Shown one piece after another: positions 1-9,660 of a stretch of DNA of 47,240 nucleotides (position 1 is its first letter; every line of letters begins with the position of its first letter). The notes beneath the pieces are model-generated. The model saw only the letters and a program-made list of their open reading frames with translations. It did not search any database and was not told where the DNA came from. The DNA comes from Candidatus Edwardsiibacteriota bacterium (lineage in GTDB: Bacteria > Edwardsbacteria > AC1 > EtOH8): contig JALOPJ010000002.1 of assembly GCA_025453955.1 (NCBI GenBank), positions 1 through 47,240 on the forward strand, given 5' to 3'. Both the position numbers and the translations under genes were made by a program.

Positions 1-278
1 GTCAGCGCGTCGCGGTCGATCTCCCGCAGCGAGGTCCGCACCGCGCACATGCCGCAGCCGATGTCCACGCCCACGGCGTTGGGCACCACCGCGTCCCGCG
101 CCGCCAGCACCCCGCCGATCGGCATGCCGTAGCCCTGGTGGCAGTCGGGCATCACCGCGATCCACTTGAAGGCGAAGGGCAGGTTGGCCAGGTTGCGGGC
201 CTGGGCCAGCGCCCCGGGCTCGATGTCGTCGAGCCACAGCTTGATCGGCAGGGGCTCGGAGTCGATGACCCGTTTCAC
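1..278 (-). CDS. rtcB: RtcB-type RNA-splicing ligase, N-terminal part (gene runs off the left edge); GTG start
   Basis: Reverse-strand translation VKRVIDSEPLPIKLWLDDIEPGALAQARNLANLPFAFKWIAVMPDCHQGYGMPIGGVLAARDAVVPNAVGVDIGCGMCAVRTSLREID matches the RtcB N-terminus, including the DCHQGYGMPIGG and GVDIGCGM motifs. Confidence 0.93.
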   Translation of the reverse strand, partial: MKRVIDSEPLPIKLWLDDIEPGALAQARNLANLPFAFKWIAVMPDCHQGYGMPIGGVLAARDAVVPNAVGVDIGCGMCAVRTSLREIDRDAL

Positions 279-282
279 GGGG

Positions 283-1053
283 TCACTTCAGGGTGTCCAC
301 GGCCAGGAACTCGTAGAGGTTCTCGTCGGCGTCGAGCAGGTAGCCCATGCAGGCGGGCATCGGCACGGCGCCGTCGTTGGCGAAGGCGCCCCAGCGGGCC
401 TGGAAGCTGTCGACCACGGCGGGTTGGAACACGGCCGGCGCCAGGAAGCGGTTGGTGACCGTCTGGCCGACGTGGAAGTGGATGTGGCAGCCGATGCCGG
501 CGCCGGGCGGCAGGTACATCCGGGCGATGATGTCCCCTTTGCGCACCTGCTGGTTCAACGCGACGTTGATGAACTGCCGGTAGAAGCCGGGCGAAGGCTC
601 GGCCACCATCGGCTCGATGCCATAGCAGAGGATGAAGGTGGTGTCGCCGTTGCGGGCGAAGGAGATCTCCACCCCGTAGCGGTCGCAGCCGCCGACCGGG
701 AACGTCGAGTCGACCCGGGAGACGTAGCCGTCGACCGCCGCGTAGATGGCCGGATAATTCGACGGTGCGCTGCCGCCCACCGGCCAGGCGGTGTCGGAGT
801 TGTCCCAGTGGACGTGGGCGCCCTGGTGCGGGGTGTTGGCCCGCCGTCCCTTGAAGGGGTGTCCGGCGGTCACGGCGGCGAGGTCGACGATGAACCGGTC
901 GGAGCGGGCCGCTCGGAATCCCTGGATGGTCGGCAGCTGGGTTTGCTGGGTCGTGTCGCCGCCGGCGGGACCGGTCGGGTCATCGTTGCAGCGGCAGCCG
1001 GTGAAGGCGAACAGCGATGCCGCCAGGAGCGCGATGGTGTGCGTGCGGTTCAT
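283..1053 (-). CDS. Secreted lipoprotein with M23/LytM-like peptidase fold
   Basis: Lipobox-like MNRTHTIALLAASLFAFTGC; AAVDGYVSRVD...VRKGDIIARMYLPPGAGIGCHIHFHVG resembles the M23 HxH region. Confidence 0.55.
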   Translation of the reverse strand: MNRTHTIALLAASLFAFTGCRCNDDPTGPAGGDTTQQTQLPTIQGFRAARSDRFIVDLAAVTAGHPFKGRRANTPHQGAHVHWDNSDTAWPVGGSAPSNYPAIYAAVDGYVSRVDSTFPVGGCDRYGVEISFARNGDTTFILCYGIEPMVAEPSPGFYRQFINVALNQQVRKGDIIARMYLPPGAGIGCHIHFHVGQTVTNRFLAPAVFQPAVVDSFQARWGAFANDGAVPMPACMGYLLDADENLYEFLAVDTLK

Positions 1054-1105
1054 AGAGCCTCGATCGGTAATAGTGGGTCGTGCGATCAATGCGGCGTTCC
1101 GAAGG

Positions 1106-1134
1106 GAACAGCCCCGCTGGTGGCGGGGCTGTTC
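1106..1134. terminator. Intrinsic terminator-like hairpin between convergent/adjacent units
   Basis: GAACAGCCCCGC-TGGTG-GCGGGGCTGTTC perfect 12-bp stem. Confidence 0.6.
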
Positions 1135-1150
1135 GCGTCGAGGGTGGCGC

Positions 1151-1507
1151 TCAGCGCCGCGTGTGGTATCCCTGGTCGCCGTAGGGCTGGAGCTTCTCCA
1201 GCCACAGCTCCAGCAGGCCCTCCAGGTCCCGCCGGTAATCATGGCCCGCGCCCTCGGTGGGCTCCAGCCGGTCCAGCACCTCGAACGTGAAGCGTTCGCG
1301 GCCCAGCCGGGCGTAATCGGCCTGCAGCTCGGCGTTGGGATGGGAGCCGTGGTCGAGGCTGAACCGCTGGCTGTTGATGATGCCCGGCAGGTTGGCTGCG
1401 GACAGCAGGTAGGCCCTGCCGTCGGCGTCGTTCCTGATCCGCAGCACGCCCATCGGGGTCGGCGTCTGCTTGTACTCCCTGATCAGCTGCTTGCGGTCGA
1501 TCGCCAT
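1151..1507 (-). CDS. GIY-YIG nuclease family-like protein
   Basis: 118 aa; PMGVLRIRNDADGRAYLLSAANLPGIINSQRFSLDHGSHPNAELQADYARLGRERFTFEVLD resembles small GIY-YIG family proteins. Confidence 0.6.
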   Translation of the reverse strand: MAIDRKQLIREYKQTPTPMGVLRIRNDADGRAYLLSAANLPGIINSQRFSLDHGSHPNAELQADYARLGRERFTFEVLDRLEPTEGAGHDYRRDLEGLLELWLEKLQPYGDQGYHTRR

Positions 1508-1528
1508 ATCGCACCCGGTTGGCCGGCG

Positions 1529-3522
1529 TCAGCGCAGCGAATCCGGGTTGGCCAGCGAGCCCTTGTCCATCTGCTCGAAGTTCCAGTCGCGCGACTGGAT
1601 GTTGACCGACTGCAGCTTGTGGAGGTCGCAGGTGCGCGCCGGCGCGCTGCCGGTGATGTAGCACTCCTTGCGGGGGTGGGGGCAGGCCGGGGTGGCCAGC
1701 AGGCCGGTCTCGGCGCAGATCGTCAGGTAGCTGATGTTGCCGGGCACGGCGAAATTGGCGACCGGCGCGCCGGCGGTGGCCCGCTTCATGAACTCGATCC
1801 AGATCGGCAGGGCGAAGCCGGCGCCGGTGGCGCCCCGGGAGATGGTCTTCTTCTGGTCGAAGCCCACCCACACGCCGCAGACCAGGTCCGGGGTGAAGCC
1901 GATGAACCAGGCGTCGGTGTAGTCGTTGGTGGTGCCGGTCTTGCCGGCGGCCGGCCGGGTGAAGCCCTGGGCCCGGGCGGCGTAGGCGGTGCCGCCGTTG
2001 AGCACGCTCTCCAGCATGCTGGTGGCGACGTAGGCGGTCTGGGGCGAGAGCGCGCCCGGCTCGGAGTAGGTGCGGGACTCCTCCAGCGCGGCGCCGGAGC
2101 GGTCGGTGATCCTGGTGAACAGCATCGGGTCCACCCGGGTGCCGCGGTTGGGCAGCACGGCGAAGGCGTCCACCATGTCCAGCAGCGAGATGTCGGCGCT
2201 CCCCAGCGCCAGCGACAGCACCGCCGGCAGCGGCGTCTTGATGCCCATGCGGCGGGCGTACTTGACCACCGTGCCGGGTCCGACTTTCTGGATCAGCTTG
2301 ACCGCCACCAGGTTCTTGGACAGCGCCAGCGCCTTGCGCAGCGACATCGGGCCGTCGAACGTGCCGTCGTAGTTCTGGGGGTACCAGGGCAGGCCCGAGC
2401 CGTCGTCCTCGATCACGATCGGCGCGTCGATGATCACGTCCCCCGGCGAGAAGCCGTTGTCGACCGCGGCGATGTAGACGAAGGGCTTGAAGGTGGACCC
2501 GGCCTGGCGCCGCGACTGCACCGCGCGGTTGAACTTGCTCATCAGGTAGTCGCGGCCGCCGATCATCGCCAGCACGTGGCCGGTGCGCGGGTCCATCGCC
2601 ACCAGCGCGTCCTGGATGTAGGGCGTGTTGACCACGCCCTCGCCGCCGCGGGGCGGCTTGGCGTCCTTCTTGGCCGGCGAGAGCTTGTGGGCCTCCTCCA
2701 GCTTGACCATCCAGTCCTCCGACGCCTGGTTGGCGATCCGCTGCAGCCGCAGGTCCAGCGTGGAGTAGACGGACATCTGGCCCTGGTAGATGGCGTTGGC
2801 GCCGTAGCGCGCCTCCAGGTGCTTGCGGATCTCCTCCACGAAGTAGGGGGCGTCGTTGAGCCGCAGCTCCCGGGGCTTGAGCACCAGCGGCAGCGCCTGG
2901 GCCGCCCGGCATTGCTCGCGGGTGATGGCGCCGGTCTGGGCCATGGCGTCCAGCACGGTGTTGCGCCGCTTGATGGCGGCCTGGGGCCGGTCGTACGGCG
3001 AGTACAGGGAGGGGCCGCGCGGCATGCCGGCCAGCAGCGCGCACTGCGCCAGCGCCAGGCTGTCGACGTGGGTGCCGAAGTACATCTGGGCGGCGGTCTC
3101 CACGCCGTAGGCGCCGTGGCCGTAGTTGATCTGGTTGAAGTACAGCTCCAGGATCTTGTCCTTGGGGTACATTGGCCGCGGCGGCGTAGCCCAGCAGGTC
3201 GATCCCCATGTGGCTGCGGAACCCGCGGTCCTCGATGGCGATGGTGGCGTCGACCAGGTGCTTGGGAACGCGTGACAGCGGGACCACGATCCGGTGCTCC
3301 TCGGCGAACTCGTAGACCAGCTCGCCGGAACGGTCGAACACCTTGGTGCCCTGCTTGGGCTGGAGGTCCTCCAGTGACTTGGTGGAGGGCATGCCGCGGC
3401 TGTAGAAGCTGAAGGCGCCGGCGGCCAGCCCCAGGCAGAACACCAGGCCGTACAGCCCCCAGCGCAGCAGCCTGCGGACCAGCGGCGGCGGCGAGAACGT
3501 CGGTTTGAATGGCAGCTTCATT
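1529..3522 (-). pseudogene. Class A penicillin-binding protein (PBP1A-type), interrupted by a deletion/frameshift near 3172-3185
   Basis: N-terminal GT51 start (MKLPFKPTF...IAIEDRGFRSHMGIDLLGYAAAA) and remainder (MYPKDKILELYFNQINYGHGAYGVETAA...transpeptidase AGSTFKPF, AAGKTGTTNDYTDAWFIGF) lie in different frames; the conserved GGSTITQQ segment is absent. Confidence 0.8.
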
Positions 3523-3652
3523 CGTCCCTGTCGGTTGAACCCATCCGTCAATTGTAGCGCGAACCGCGCCCCGAGTCAAGAGAAAACCCGGTCGGTGACC
3601 GGTTCGGTTTTACGCGTTGACAACCGGCCGCCGAAGGGATATACTGGTGGCC

Positions 3653-4387
3653 ATGGAGCGTATTCCCGCCGCCGAGATCTGGGATGCCCGTCATTCCCTG
3701 GCCGAGCCCCACCCCGTCGACCGGGCGCTGGTCGGCACGGACATCTTCTGGGACCTGCTGGGCGACGTCCGCGGCAAACGGGTGCTGGACCTCGGCTGCG
3801 GCCAGGGCGACCTGGCGGTGCTGCTGGCGCGGGCCGGCGCCCGGGTGACGGCGGTCGACGGGTCGGCCGGCGCCATCGTGGCGGCCCGGCGCCAGGCGGC
3901 ATTCAACGGCGTGCGGGGCATCCGGTTCGTCCGGGCCGACGCCGTCGCGCTCGGCACGCTGGGGCAATTCGACCTGGTCACCGGCCGGTACATCCTGCAC
4001 CACATCGAGCCGTTCGCGGATTTCGTCCCGCTGCTGCGATGCGCGCTGGCACCCGGCGGCCGGGCGGTGTTCATCGAGAACTCGGCGCGCAATCCCCTGC
4101 TGATGCTGGCGCGGCGGCACCTGGTGGGCCGGTTCGGCCTGCCCCGCCGCGGCGACGGCAGGGAGCGGCCGTTTTCCGACCGCGAGAGCGCGCTGCTGCG
4201 GCGGGAGTTCGGGCGGGTGACGGTCGTCGCGCCGGAGCTGGTGCTGTTCCGGCTGGTGGCCCGCTACTTCCTGCGGCGGCACGAACGGGCCGCGTCCCTG
4301 TTCAACCGGCTGGACCGGCTGTGCTACCGTTACTTCACCGCCCTGCGGCGCTGGGGGTATCTGCAAGTGATCGCGATCGACGCCTGA
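3653..4387 (+). CDS. Class I SAM-dependent methyltransferase
   Basis: VLDLGCGQGDLAVLLARAGARVTAVDGS motif I; downstream methyltransferase-like motifs. Confidence 0.85.
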   Translation: MERIPAAEIWDARHSLAEPHPVDRALVGTDIFWDLLGDVRGKRVLDLGCGQGDLAVLLARAGARVTAVDGSAGAIVAARRQAAFNGVRGIRFVRADAVALGTLGQFDLVTGRYILHHIEPFADFVPLLRCALAPGGRAVFIENSARNPLLMLARRHLVGRFGLPRRGDGRERPFSDRESALLRREFGRVTVVAPELVLFRLVARYFLRRHERAASLFNRLDRLCYRYFTALRRWGYLQVIAIDA

Positions 4388-4403
4388 ACAACGCGTGGGG
4401 GAC

Positions 4404-5340
4404 ATGACGGATCGACCGAACCGCCTGCGGGCCGAGTACCGGACCCGCATCAACCGGGTGATCGACCACATCGGCGCGCACCTCGACGGCGGACTGCGGC
4501 TGGAGGAGCTGGCGCGGGTGGCCTGCTTCTCGCATCTTCGCGGCGCTGGCCGGCGAGACCCTGGGCGACCACATCCGGCGGCGGCGGCTGGAGGCCGCGG
4601 CCATCCTGCTGCGCGACCGGCCGGACCTGCCGGTCACCGAGATCGCCCTGCGCTGCGGGTTCGGGTCCTCGGCCGCCTTCGCCCGGGCCTTCCGCCAGCG
4701 GTTCGCGATGAGCGCCAGCGGATGGCGGCAGGGCGGCCATCGCAAGGGCGGCAACACGCAGCGCAAGGCCGGTCAAGCCCGGCGCAACCGAGGGAAAGAC
4801 GGATCGCGGGATCCCTGGTATACTCCTGCTGTCAACGTCAACAAACAGCAACGACAGAGGAGGAAGGACGTGAAAGTGGAGATCAGACAGCTGCCGGGCT
4901 ACCACGTGGCCTACATGCGGCACATCGGGCCGTACGGGCCGGCGGTCTCGGCGCACTGGAAGAAGCTCAACACCTGGGCCGGGGCCCGCGACCTGTCCGG
5001 GCCGGGCTCGGTCAAGCTGGGCATCAGCCATGACGACCCCAGCATCACGCCGCCCGACAAGTGCCGCTACGACGCCTGCGTCCGGGTGCCGGACGGCTTC
5101 CGCGAGCAGCCCGGCGTCAACGTCGCCGACATCCCGGGCGGCAGGTACGCCGTGCTGCGGTTCCGGGGCACGGACCGCGAGATCGGCGGGGCCTGGACCG
5201 CGATCTACCGCGACTGGCTGCCGGGAAGCGGCTACCAGTGCGACGACCGGCCCTGCTTCGAGCTGTACGGCGACGAGCACCAGTGCCTGCCCGGCGGCCG
5301 CTGGGAATGCGACATCTGTATCCCGGTGAGGCCGCTCTGA
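4404..5340 (+). pseudogene. AraC-family regulator with GyrI-like (AraC_E_bind) effector domain; apparent frameshift near 4532
   Basis: RINRVIDHIGAHLDGGLRLEELARVACFS in one frame, then IFAALAGETLGDHIRRRRLEAAAILLR...FRQRFAMSASGWR plus VKVEIRQLPGYHVAYMRHIGPYGPAVSAHW in another; missing residues correspond to the usual PxHFHR segment. Confidence 0.75.
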
Positions 5341-5352
5341 CCCGGTGCCAAC

Positions 5353-5386
5353 GGAAACGGGCCATCCGATCGGATGGCCCGTTTCC
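5353..5386. terminator. Perfect 34-nt palindrome, bidirectional terminator between convergent genes
   Basis: GGAAACGGGCCATCCGA/TCGGATGGCCCGTTTCC. Confidence 0.7.
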
Positions 5387-5416
5387 CGGTGCGAAGTCGT
5401 GGACAGCAGGTCGAAC

Positions 5417-6079
5417 TCAGGCGGCGGCGATCGGACCAGTCACCGTCGGGCAGTCCAGCAGCTTGCCGGCCAGCCAGCGGAACACCCAGGCCACGCCGTT
5501 GAAGAGGTGCAGCGACAGCAGGCCCAGCATCAGGCCGATGGCGGCCAGCAGCCAGGCCTGGCCGGCCGTGGCGACGGTGGCGTCGAACACCTCGAACGGC
5601 ACCCGGGTATACAGGACGGGCGCCAGCAGCAGGGCGCCGGAGAGGGCCCCCAGGGTGACGACGATCACGAACGACGCCAGTCCCAGCGGGAACTTCAGCA
5701 GCAGGAACAGGAAGCCCTTCCAGCTGACAGGGCTGGCCAGCCGCGACTTCAGCCAGGGCCAGGGGCGGCGGTCGCTGCCCCAGTGCTGCACCGGCTCCGT
5801 CCCGACCTGCCGTCCCAGCAGCCAGCGCGATTGCAGCCGCTCGAAGCCGATGAACAGCCGCCAGCAGAGGAAGACCAGCACCAGCAGCGGCAGGCCGACC
5901 GCGACGATGTACAGGCCGAACCCCAGCGCCAGGCCGGTCACCAGGAACACGAAGTAGAACAGCCCGAGCGGGAAGGCCAGCGCCAGGTAGGCCAGGTTGC
6001 GGTAGGTCGCCGGGCGGAACAGGACCCCGAAGACGCTCAGGACCTGCCTGCCGGGTCGTCGTGCGAACAGTGAGGCCAT
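5417..6079 (-). CDS. Membrane protein resembling the standalone 'putative sensor' domain
   Basis: 221 aa; repeated TM hairpins (RNLAYLALAFPLGLFYFVFLVTGLALGFGL; WKGFLFLLLKFPLGLASFVIVVTLGAL) as in Sensor-type N-terminal domains. Confidence 0.55.
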   Translation of the reverse strand: MASLFARRPGRQVLSVFGVLFRPATYRNLAYLALAFPLGLFYFVFLVTGLALGFGLYIVAVGLPLLVLVFLCWRLFIGFERLQSRWLLGRQVGTEPVQHWGSDRRPWPWLKSRLASPVSWKGFLFLLLKFPLGLASFVIVVTLGALSGALLLAPVLYTRVPFEVFDATVATAGQAWLLAAIGLMLGLLSLHLFNGVAWVFRWLAGKLLDCPTVTGPIAAA

Positions 6080-6247
6080 CGTACTATCTCCGTATGATTT
6101 GGTTTCATGGATAGTACGTCGGCGGGGCGATGATTGTTTCACACCATCACCATCGGGCCGCGGTGATAGGGTATTGCGGAATCATCATTTTTATGGTATC
6201 GTTATGTCGTTGAATACGATCGGCAGTGGAACGAAAAGGATCCAGCA

Positions 6248-6919
6248 TTGCGCAAGTACTTCTTGTCCATCATGTTGTCGGCCGCGGCACTGGCGGTCCC
6301 GCTGGCTGCCGCCGAAGATTGCCCGTTCGGGCAGGTGAACGACCATGAGCCCGGCAAATGCGGCTTATACGAGGACACGGACCGCGACAGCATCTGCGAC
6401 CTTTCGCAGAAGGCGGCGCCCGTAGAGGCTGCCCGAACAGCCGTCGCCGTCCCCGTGCCGGAACCCGTGCGCCAGGCATCGCCGGGAAACCAAGACCCGG
6501 TGAAGACCATCACAACTGCACCCATCCCGGCACCCGACCCGCCTGCCCCCGCGCCGGCGCCCGCACGGCCGTCGCCGCTGCGCCAGCGCTACCCCGTGTG
6601 GCAGGTCTTCATCGCGGTAGTGGCGCTGGCCGCCGTCACGGAACTGCTCTGCGCGCGGCACCAGCGGCTGACGCTGCCGCTGCAGGCCGCGTGGAACTGG
6701 GCGCTGGCGCTGTCCTTCCTGCTGACCGCGGCCACCGGCGTGGTCTACGCCTACCCGGCGCTGCTGGCGCGGTTCTCCTTCAACCTGGGAACGTGGCACT
6801 CGGTCCCGGGCCTCGTCATGATCGCGGCCGGGGCGTACCACACGGTCCGCCGCTTCGGATGTCTGTGGCGGGGAGCGGGATCATGGTTCTCCCGCCGGGG
6901 CGGGTCCTGCGGCGGGTAA
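6248..6919 (+). CDS. Exported/membrane protein with Cys-rich Ca-binding-like N-terminus and cytochrome b-like/DUF4405-like TM region
   Basis: Signal peptide; EDCPFGQVNDHEPGKCGLYEDTDRDSICDLSQ; Pro/Ala linker; TM helices with conserved-looking His (WHSVPGLVMIAAGAYHTVRR). Confidence 0.5.
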   Translation: MRKYFLSIMLSAAALAVPLAAAEDCPFGQVNDHEPGKCGLYEDTDRDSICDLSQKAAPVEAARTAVAVPVPEPVRQASPGNQDPVKTITTAPIPAPDPPAPAPAPARPSPLRQRYPVWQVFIAVVALAAVTELLCARHQRLTLPLQAAWNWALALSFLLTAATGVVYAYPALLARFSFNLGTWHSVPGLVMIAAGAYHTVRRFGCLWRGAGSWFSRRGGSCGG

Positions 6920-6941
6920 CCGGCCGCGTCCCAGTCACGTG

Positions 6942-6969
6942 AGCTCCGAGCATCAGCCCGGAGCTTTTT
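6942..6969 (+). terminator. Intrinsic terminator
   Basis: AGCTCCG...CGGAGCTTTTT. Confidence 0.55.
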
Positions 6970-7057
6970 CACTTGTCTTTTCCCCCTTGATATGGTATCG
7001 TATTTATTCGGAACCGTCGTCGAATCGGTGATGACTTGTCGTTACAGGAGGTGCGCC

Positions 7058-9631
7058 ATGCCCAAGTTCCTGAAGATATCCCTGATCGTTCTGGCCATCG
7101 TCGTCGTGCTGCTGGCCGCGGCCGGGATCGCCCTCAAGCTGATGTTCCCGCCGGCCAAGCTGCGGGCGGTGCTGATGCCGAGGATCGAGCAGGCGGTGGG
7201 CCGCCCGGTGCGGATCGACCGCTTCTCCCTCAAGGTGTTCACCGGGCTGGGCGTGGAGCTGTCCGGCATCGAGCTGGCCAACGCCCGGGGGTTCGACCAG
7301 CGGCCGATGGCGGCGATCGACGCGGTGGTGCTGAAGGTCAACCTGCTGGCGCTGCTGAAGGGCCAGCTGGCGGTCTCCAGCCTGGCCATCGACCGGCCCC
7401 GGGTGCTGATCGAGAAGGACATCACCGGATCGTTCAACTTCGACGACCTGGTCAAGCCGGCCGCGCCGGGCGCCGCGCCCGCGGCCGCGCCCGGCACGAT
7501 GCCGGTGAGCTTCGCCGTGCAGTCGTTCCGGATCGCCGACGGCTCGTTCGAGTTCAACGACCGGCAGGGCCGGATGACGGTCGTCGCCAACGGGATCGAG
7601 GACAAGCTGTCGCTCGACGCCGACCGCTCGCTGTCGCGCATCCGGACCAGGGGCGAGCTCACGGTCCGCGAGATCAGCGTCTCGATGGCGGCGCTCAGGC
7701 TGACCAAGCTGTTCGCCAGCGTCAGGCACGACGTGGCGGTGGACCTGCCGGGCAAGACGGTGACAATCCACGAGCTGACCGTCGCGCCGCAGGGCATCGC
7801 CCTGACCCTGGCCGGCACGGTCAAGGAATTCGACACCAAGCCGGTGCTGGACCTGGCGCTCAAGACCACCAGCATCGACATGAAGCAGGCCTTCGCCGCC
7901 ATCCCGCGGGAGTTCCGGTCGCAGGCCAGGGACATCCAGGCCACCGGCAAGCTGGAGCTGGGCCTGACGGTCACCGGCCGGGTCGACCCCCAGGACCCGA
8001 AATCCAAGCCCAAGGTCGACGGTTTCGTCGGCCTGCGCGACATCGGCGTCAAGTACACCGCGCTGCCCAAGGCGGTGACCGGGATCAACGGCGACGTCCG
8101 CTTCAGCGAGGACGACCTCGACGTCAAGTCGCTGTCCGCCAGGCTGGGCAGCGCCGGCTTCAACCTGTCGTGCCTGGTGCGGCATTTCGAGGATCCCCAC
8201 GTCAAGGCGGCCTTCAAGGGCGATCTCGACCTGGGCGAGATCAAGGACTACGTGCCGCTGGAGGAGGGCACCCAGCTGTCCGGCACCATCGACGCCGACT
8301 TCAAGGCCGAGGGCAGGGTGCGGGACATCAACTCGTTCAACATGGACGGGAAGATCAAACTGGCGGGCATCGGCGCCACCACGCCGGCGCTGCTGAAGCC
8401 GGTGAGCGACTGCGGCGGGCTGGTGCTGCTCAACAAGAACCTGATCGATATCAGGGACGTCTCCTGCAGGATCGGGAGGTCCTCGCTGGCGTTCAACGGC
8501 CAGGTCAAGAATTTCCTCAGCCTGGTGCCGGAACAACCCGCGGCCAAGGGCAAGAAGGCCGTGGCGCTGCCGAAACAAGGAAAGGCCCAGCTTGCCTTCG
8601 CGCTGACCTCGCCGCTGTTGGACCTCGACGAGATGCTTCCCCCGCCGCCCAAGGGCGGCGGGAAATCCGAAACCGCAAATCCGAAATCCCAAACGGCAAC
8701 GCAGCCGGCAATGATGCCCCTGCCCGACATGGTGATGAACGGCACGGTGCGGGTGGCCAAGATCAAGTACCTGAAGATGGACTTCGACAACCTGGCCGGC
8801 ACCCTGGCGATGAGCGACCGCAAGCTGTCGCTCGTCGGCGACGTCGCGGTCTACTCGGGCAAGGTCTCGGGCAACGTCTGGGCCGACCTCGATGACATGG
8901 AGAAGATCGCCTACCGGCTGGGTGCCGACGCGTCGAAGCTGGAGGCCAACGATTTCCTCTCGGCGCTGACGCCGTTCAAGGACCGGCTGTTCACCAAGCT
9001 GGACGTGACCGGCGAGTTCTCCGGCCTGGCGCCGGACACCGTGCTGGTCAAGCGGACGCTGAAGGGCCAGGGCAAGGCCGCCAGCGGCGAGGGCAAGCTG
9101 GTCAACTACCAGGTGCTGGCCGACGTGCTGGCCTTCTGCAAGCTGGGCGACACCAAGGAGGTCTCGTTCCGCTCGCTGTCGATGGGCTTCCGCATCGCCG
9201 ACGAGAAGGTCTACCTGGACGACCTGCTGATGACCAGCAAGTTCGGGGACATCAACCTGTCGGGCAACTCCAGCTTCACCGGGTACCTCGACTACCGGGC
9301 CTCGATCAAGCTGACGAAAGAGGAGTCCGACAGGATGAAGGGCAAGGCCGGCAACGCGGCCGCGCTGTTCACCGACAAGGACGGCCGGGTGGTGCTGGAC
9401 CTGCTGGTGAAGGGCCAGTCGCCCAAGCCGGCGGTGTCGTGGGACACGCAGATGGCGCAGGCCCGGCTGAAAGGCAAGGCCCAGGAGGAGATCGACAAGG
9501 TCAAGGCCGAGGCCCAGGCCAGGATCGACCAGGAGCGGAAGGCGCTGGAGGAGAAGGCCAAGAAGGAGGCCGACGAGGCGGCCAAGAAGGCGGCGGACGC
9601 GTTGAAGGGGTTGTTCAAGAAAAAACCATAA
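7058..9631 (+). CDS. AsmA family protein
   Basis: MPKFLKISLIVLAIVVVLLAAAGIALKLMFPPAKLRAVLMPRIEQAVGRPVRIDRFSLKVFTGLGVELSGIELAN; SD ggaggtgcgcc upstream; AsmA-like C-terminal repeats. Confidence 0.85.
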   Translation: MPKFLKISLIVLAIVVVLLAAAGIALKLMFPPAKLRAVLMPRIEQAVGRPVRIDRFSLKVFTGLGVELSGIELANARGFDQRPMAAIDAVVLKVNLLALLKGQLAVSSLAIDRPRVLIEKDITGSFNFDDLVKPAAPGAAPAAAPGTMPVSFAVQSFRIADGSFEFNDRQGRMTVVANGIEDKLSLDADRSLSRIRTRGELTVREISVSMAALRLTKLFASVRHDVAVDLPGKTVTIHELTVAPQGIALTLAGTVKEFDTKPVLDLALKTTSIDMKQAFAAIPREFRSQARDIQATGKLELGLTVTGRVDPQDPKSKPKVDGFVGLRDIGVKYTALPKAVTGINGDVRFSEDDLDVKSLSARLGSAGFNLSCLVRHFEDPHVKAAFKGDLDLGEIKDYVPLEEGTQLSGTIDADFKAEGRVRDINSFNMDGKIKLAGIGATTPALLKPVSDCGGLVLLNKNLIDIRDVSCRIGRSSLAFNGQVKNFLSLVPEQPAAKGKKAVALPKQGKAQLAFALTSPLLDLDEMLPPPPKGGGKSETANPKSQTATQPAMMPLPDMVMNGTVRVAKIKYLKMDFDNLAGTLAMSDRKLSLVGDVAVYSGKVSGNVWADLDDMEKIAYRLGADASKLEANDFLSALTPFKDRLFTKLDVTGEFSGLAPDTVLVKRTLKGQGKAASGEGKLVNYQVLADVLAFCKLGDTKEVSFRSLSMGFRIADEKVYLDDLLMTSKFGDINLSGNSSFTGYLDYRASIKLTKEESDRMKGKAGNAAALFTDKDGRVVLDLLVKGQSPKPAVSWDTQMAQARLKGKAQEEIDKVKAEAQARIDQERKALEEKAKKEADEAAKKAADALKGLFKKKP
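8652..8700 (+). repeat. AT-richer 'AAATCCGAAA(T/A)CC' micro-repeat inserted in frame in the AsmA-family gene
   Basis: gggaaatccgaaaccgcaaatccgaaatcccaaacggc, encoding GKSETANPKSQTA; composition unlike surrounding codons. Confidence 0.55.
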
Positions 9632-9660
9632 TGAGGATTTGAGGCCGCGCGGAAGGGGTT

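Noticed and set aside
791-3412. 873-aa plus-strand ORF opposite the PBP gene
   Set aside because: Low-complexity V/G/Q/H/R-rich shadow ORF antisense to a recognisable gene; typical of GC-rich DNA.
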